Assembly (NCBI RefSeq): GCF_004327985.1
Contig: NZ_SJDL01000027.1
Coordinates: 1 to 64,000, forward strand
DNA: 64,000 nucleotides
From: Marinobacter halodurans
GTDB lineage: Bacteria > Pseudomonadota > Gammaproteobacteria > Pseudomonadales > Oleiphilaceae
Reading direction: 5' to 3'
The notes under the pieces were generated by a model. The model made no database searches. It was not told where the DNA came from and saw only the letters and a list, made by a program, of their open reading frames with translations. Position 1 is the first letter of the stretch. Each line of letters starts with the position of its first letter. Made by a program: the position numbers and the translations under genes. Positions 61,866 through 64,000 of this stretch are shown one piece after another.

Positions 61866-62570
61866 AATGTAGCCGACGCTTCAGCTTCGGAGCCGACCGC
61901 AGGGCGGCCCTTTCCGGCACGAGCGAATACCGGACTACCCGGCGTCACCCGCCTGGGGCCCTGGCGGGCCCTCCGAAGCTGAAGCGTCGGCTACACAGGA
62001 ATGACTCCCCCAACCCTCATAGCCATCCTCACGAGGCACCTGGGACGCAGGAGCAAAATGTAGCCGATGCTTCAGCTTCGGAGCCGTCCGCAGGGCGGCC
62101 TTTTCAGGCACGAGCGAGTACCGGACCACCCGGCGTCACCCATCCGGGGCCCTGCCGGGCCCTCCGAAGCTGAAGCGTCGGCTACACAGGAATGACTCCC
62201 CCAACCCGCATAGCCATCCTGACGCGGCGCCTGGAAAGCAGGAGCAAAATGTAGCCGATGCTTTAGCTTCGGAGCCGTCCGCAGGGCGGCCTTTTCAGGC
62301 ACGAGCGAATACCGGACTACCCGGCGTCACCCGCCCGGGGCCCTGCCGGGCCCTCCGAAGCTGAAGCGTCGGCTACACAGGAATGACTCCCCCAACCCTC
62401 ATAGCCATCCTGACGCGGCGCCTGGAAAGCAGGAGCAAAATGTAGCCGATGCTTCAGCTTCGGAGCCGTCCGCAGGGCGGCCTTTTCAGGCACGAGCGAG
62501 TACCGGACCACCCGATGTCACCCGCCCGGGGCCCTGCCGGGCCCTCCGAAGCTAAAGCGTCGGCTACATT
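61866..62570. repeat. REP array, locus E: tandem repeat with 191-bp period
   Basis: Four copies of a plus/minus REP pair. Plus units start at 61869, 62060, 62251 and 62442 (steps of exactly 191); minus units lie at 61973-61994, 62164-62185, 62355-62376 and 62546-62567. The last period lacks its distal spacer. Copies differ by scattered substitutions only. The array fills the space between the exaA promoter and the terminator of the hydrolase gene. Confidence 0.93.
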
Positions 62571-62591
62571 GGAACCACAACCTCCAGACAC

Positions 62592-62615
62592 AAAAAAGCC
62601 CGGAACAGGCCGGGC
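62592..62615 (-). terminator. Terminator of the quinoprotein-relay genes
   Basis: On the minus strand GCCCGG-CCTGTT-CCGGGC followed by TTTTTT, about 70 bases behind the hydrolase stop. Confidence 0.88.
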
Positions 62616-62685
62616 ATAACGTGACGGATTCCCGCCTCAATGGGTGTCCCACGGGATCAGGGCGAACCGCAGGACACCGGTTAAC

Positions 62686-63618
62686 CTATTCTTCCGGCAA
62701 CATCCTCAACGCCGCCTGCTCATACCGCGGATACAGATGCGTCGTCGATCGGATCAACTCATACGACGCCTCGGCAATCGAGTCAAAGCGCCCGGGAATC
62801 GGTGTGCGCATGACTTCATTCGCCGTCAGCCCCCGGTTGGCGCTGCTCTTGAACAGGGCGTCCAGCCAGGTCATGTAGGCGTGCATCTGCCGAAAGGCGC
62901 GGTCGTCGGTAACCATCGGGCCATGGCCAGGCACCAGGCGCTCGAAGGGAATCTCCGCCAGCAGATCCAGCTCCTGCTGCCAGGTGTCCAGCCCCGGCGA
63001 CTGGGGCGTGGTGATGGCGCGGTTGTAGAACACCATGTCGCCGGCGAACAGCGTGCCGGTGGTCTTGTCGAGGATCACCAGGTCGGCTCCGGTGTGCCCG
63101 GTGAAGCCCCAGAGCTGGAAAGTGTGATTGCCGACTATCAGCGGACCCGGCGCCAGCTCTTGCGTGGGCAGCACCACCTGGGTACCGCGCATCCAGTCGC
63201 CGATCATGCGGTACATGTTGTCGGAGAAGGCTTCGCCATCCCGTTCCAGCAGCGCCGTGGTCTCGGGCAGCGCCGACAGGCTCCGCTCCGGGAAAGCCTG
63301 GTTGCCGAAGGCGTGGTCCGGATGATGGTGGGTGATCAGCACGTGGGTGACGGGCTGGTCGGTGATCTTGCGGATCGCGTCGTGCAGCGCATCGCCGTAT
63401 TGCAGCGAGGGGCCCGTGTCGATCACCACCACGCCGGCGTCGGTGACGATGAACGCCGTATTGACGATGTTGCCGCCGTTCTCCTTCGAGAAATTCTCGG
63501 TCTTGCCCTCCACCATCCAGGTATCGGGGGCGATCTGCTTCGGCTCCAGGTGATAGCGCAACGCCGCCTGGGCCGGCAGCGCCATCACCGCCAGCAGGAT
63601 CAGACACCACCGCGTCAT
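62686..63618 (-). CDS. Quinoprotein relay system zinc metallohydrolase (MBL fold)
   Basis: 310 residues with signal peptide (about 1-18, LPAQA) and the metallo-beta-lactamase zinc motif THHHPDH, plus GHTGAD, GDMVF and VPGHGP. Proteins of this type occur beside PQQ dehydrogenases with a SoxYZ-like carrier and are named for that association; their reaction is unknown. ATG 63618 overlaps the stop of the upstream carrier gene (ATGA). Confidence 0.85.
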   Translation of the reverse strand: MTRWCLILLAVMALPAQAALRYHLEPKQIAPDTWMVEGKTENFSKENGGNIVNTAFIVTDAGVVVIDTGPSLQYGDALHDAIRKITDQPVTHVLITHHHPDHAFGNQAFPERSLSALPETTALLERDGEAFSDNMYRMIGDWMRGTQVVLPTQELAPGPLIVGNHTFQLWGFTGHTGADLVILDKTTGTLFAGDMVFYNRAITTPQSPGLDTWQQELDLLAEIPFERLVPGHGPMVTDDRAFRQMHAYMTWLDALFKSSANRGLTANEVMRTPIPGRFDSIAEASYELIRSTTHLYPRYEQAALRMLPEE

Positions 63619-64000
63619 AACGCCTCCCCGACCTGCCGCTGGAACTGGTTGCCGTTGTTGTCGCGCATCCACACCTCGTACTGGGGCGGCGCGTCCGGCA
63701 GTTCGAACACGAACATCGGATTCTCCGCTGCGGACTCCGAGAGGGTCATCTTCAGCAGGGGCTCGTCCTGCCCGCCAGCCGTGTCGCGGATTTCCAGCGT
63801 CTCGATGTGGAAGGCGGGGATGTTGCCCACCATGCCCGAGTCCATCGGGTGCCTTACATAGACCTTCAGCCGCGACTGGTTGGCCGGTGAAAACGCGCCA
63901 CCGCGGATCTGGCCGAAGTGCTCTTCCCAATTGGGGTCGGACGACGCCTGGCTCGGCGCGGTACACCCGCCGCCGGCCGCATCCACATGGGCGCTGCCCA
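63615..64000 (-). CDS. Quinoprotein-associated SoxYZ-like carrier protein (5' end outside window)
   Basis: The frame is open to the window edge, so the N-terminal (SoxY-like) part is cut. Visible are a Gly-Gly-Cys-type arm (AAGGGCTAPS) like the SoxY carrier cysteine and a C-terminal SoxZ-like immunoglobulin domain (RLKVYVRHPMDSG; ENPMFVFELPD; QYEVWMRDNNGNQFQ). Coupled to the hydrolase by an ATGA overlap. It probably carries a substrate or sulfur group for the relay; inferred. Confidence 0.8.
   Translation of the reverse strand, partial: GSAHVDAAGGGCTAPSQASSDPNWEEHFGQIRGGAFSPANQSRLKVYVRHPMDSGMVGNIPAFHIETLEIRDTAGGQDEPLLKMTLSESAAENPMFVFELPDAPPQYEVWMRDNNGNQFQRQVGEAL

Noticed and set aside
61935-62511. 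Repeated 64-76-codon frames ending in ...DASASEGPAGP...
   Set aside because: They are translations of the REP array units, repeated three to four times, with no gene features.
61866-62570. CRISPR array
   Set aside because: The 191-bp period, near-identical whole units and opposite-oriented hairpins do not fit short direct repeats with unique spacers.

Overview
The window reads as chromosome of a GC-rich marine gammaproteobacterium close to Marinobacter. The pointers are the order dnaK-dnaJ-dapB-carA-carB-greA-yhbY-rlmE-ftsH shared with pseudomonads, the fur/bamE/rnfH/ratA/smpB/ssrA neighbourhood, a wax-ester-synthase-type acyltransferase beside smpB, an NhaD sodium antiporter and a complete PQQ locus. 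The genus is an inference; no rRNA or tRNA gene lies in the window.

1-21.9 kb is conserved housekeeping DNA. The first 123 bases (minus strand) look like the 5' end of a group IIC intron lying just behind the ftsH terminator. Then come, on the minus strand, ftsH, rlmE, greA, carB, carA, dapB, dnaJ, dnaK and grpE, with yhbY on the plus strand between rlmE and greA. A 215-bp divergent region carries a sigma-32 promoter for grpE and two LexA boxes for recN. After recN follow fur / bamE, rnfH, ratA, a divergent NSS-family transporter, smpB, a WS/DGAT acyltransferase and tmRNA.

22-42 kb is a mixed region: small unknown proteins, a beta-barrel candidate, DinB and VOC proteins, a two-gene RND efflux operon, an animal-type alpha-amylase with CBM20, mqo divergent from nhaD, an acyltransferase, msrA-msrB, a metallophosphoesterase, a CarS-like membrane protein overlapping fumC, and a small unknown gene.

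42-64 kb is a PQQ / alcohol-oxidation locus. On the minus strand pqqA-B-C-D-E-H, ercA and a hybrid sensor kinase form one run. Further right are exaC (aldehyde dehydrogenase), an exaA-type quinoprotein alcohol dehydrogenase whose active site carries the Asp-x-Asp signature of lanthanide enzymes, and a quinoprotein-relay pair (MBL-fold hydrolase and SoxYZ-like carrier, the latter cut by the window edge). exaA and exaC share a 19-bp upstream motif at nearly the same distance from their start codons. Inserted in this locus on the plus strand (51.1-57.7 kb) is an uptake and oxidation cluster for hexuronates: TRAP transporter dctPQM, galactarolactone cycloisomerase, galactarolactone isomerase, uronate dehydrogenase and a FadR-type regulator.

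A REP-like family (5'-GTAG followed by an imperfect hairpin with loop TTCA or TTTA) occurs 16 times at five places (37.2, 39.7, 39.8, 57.8 and 61.9-62.6 kb), always as oppositely oriented pairs. The last place is a tandem array with an exact 191-bp period. No CRISPR array, insertion sequence or transposase gene was seen.
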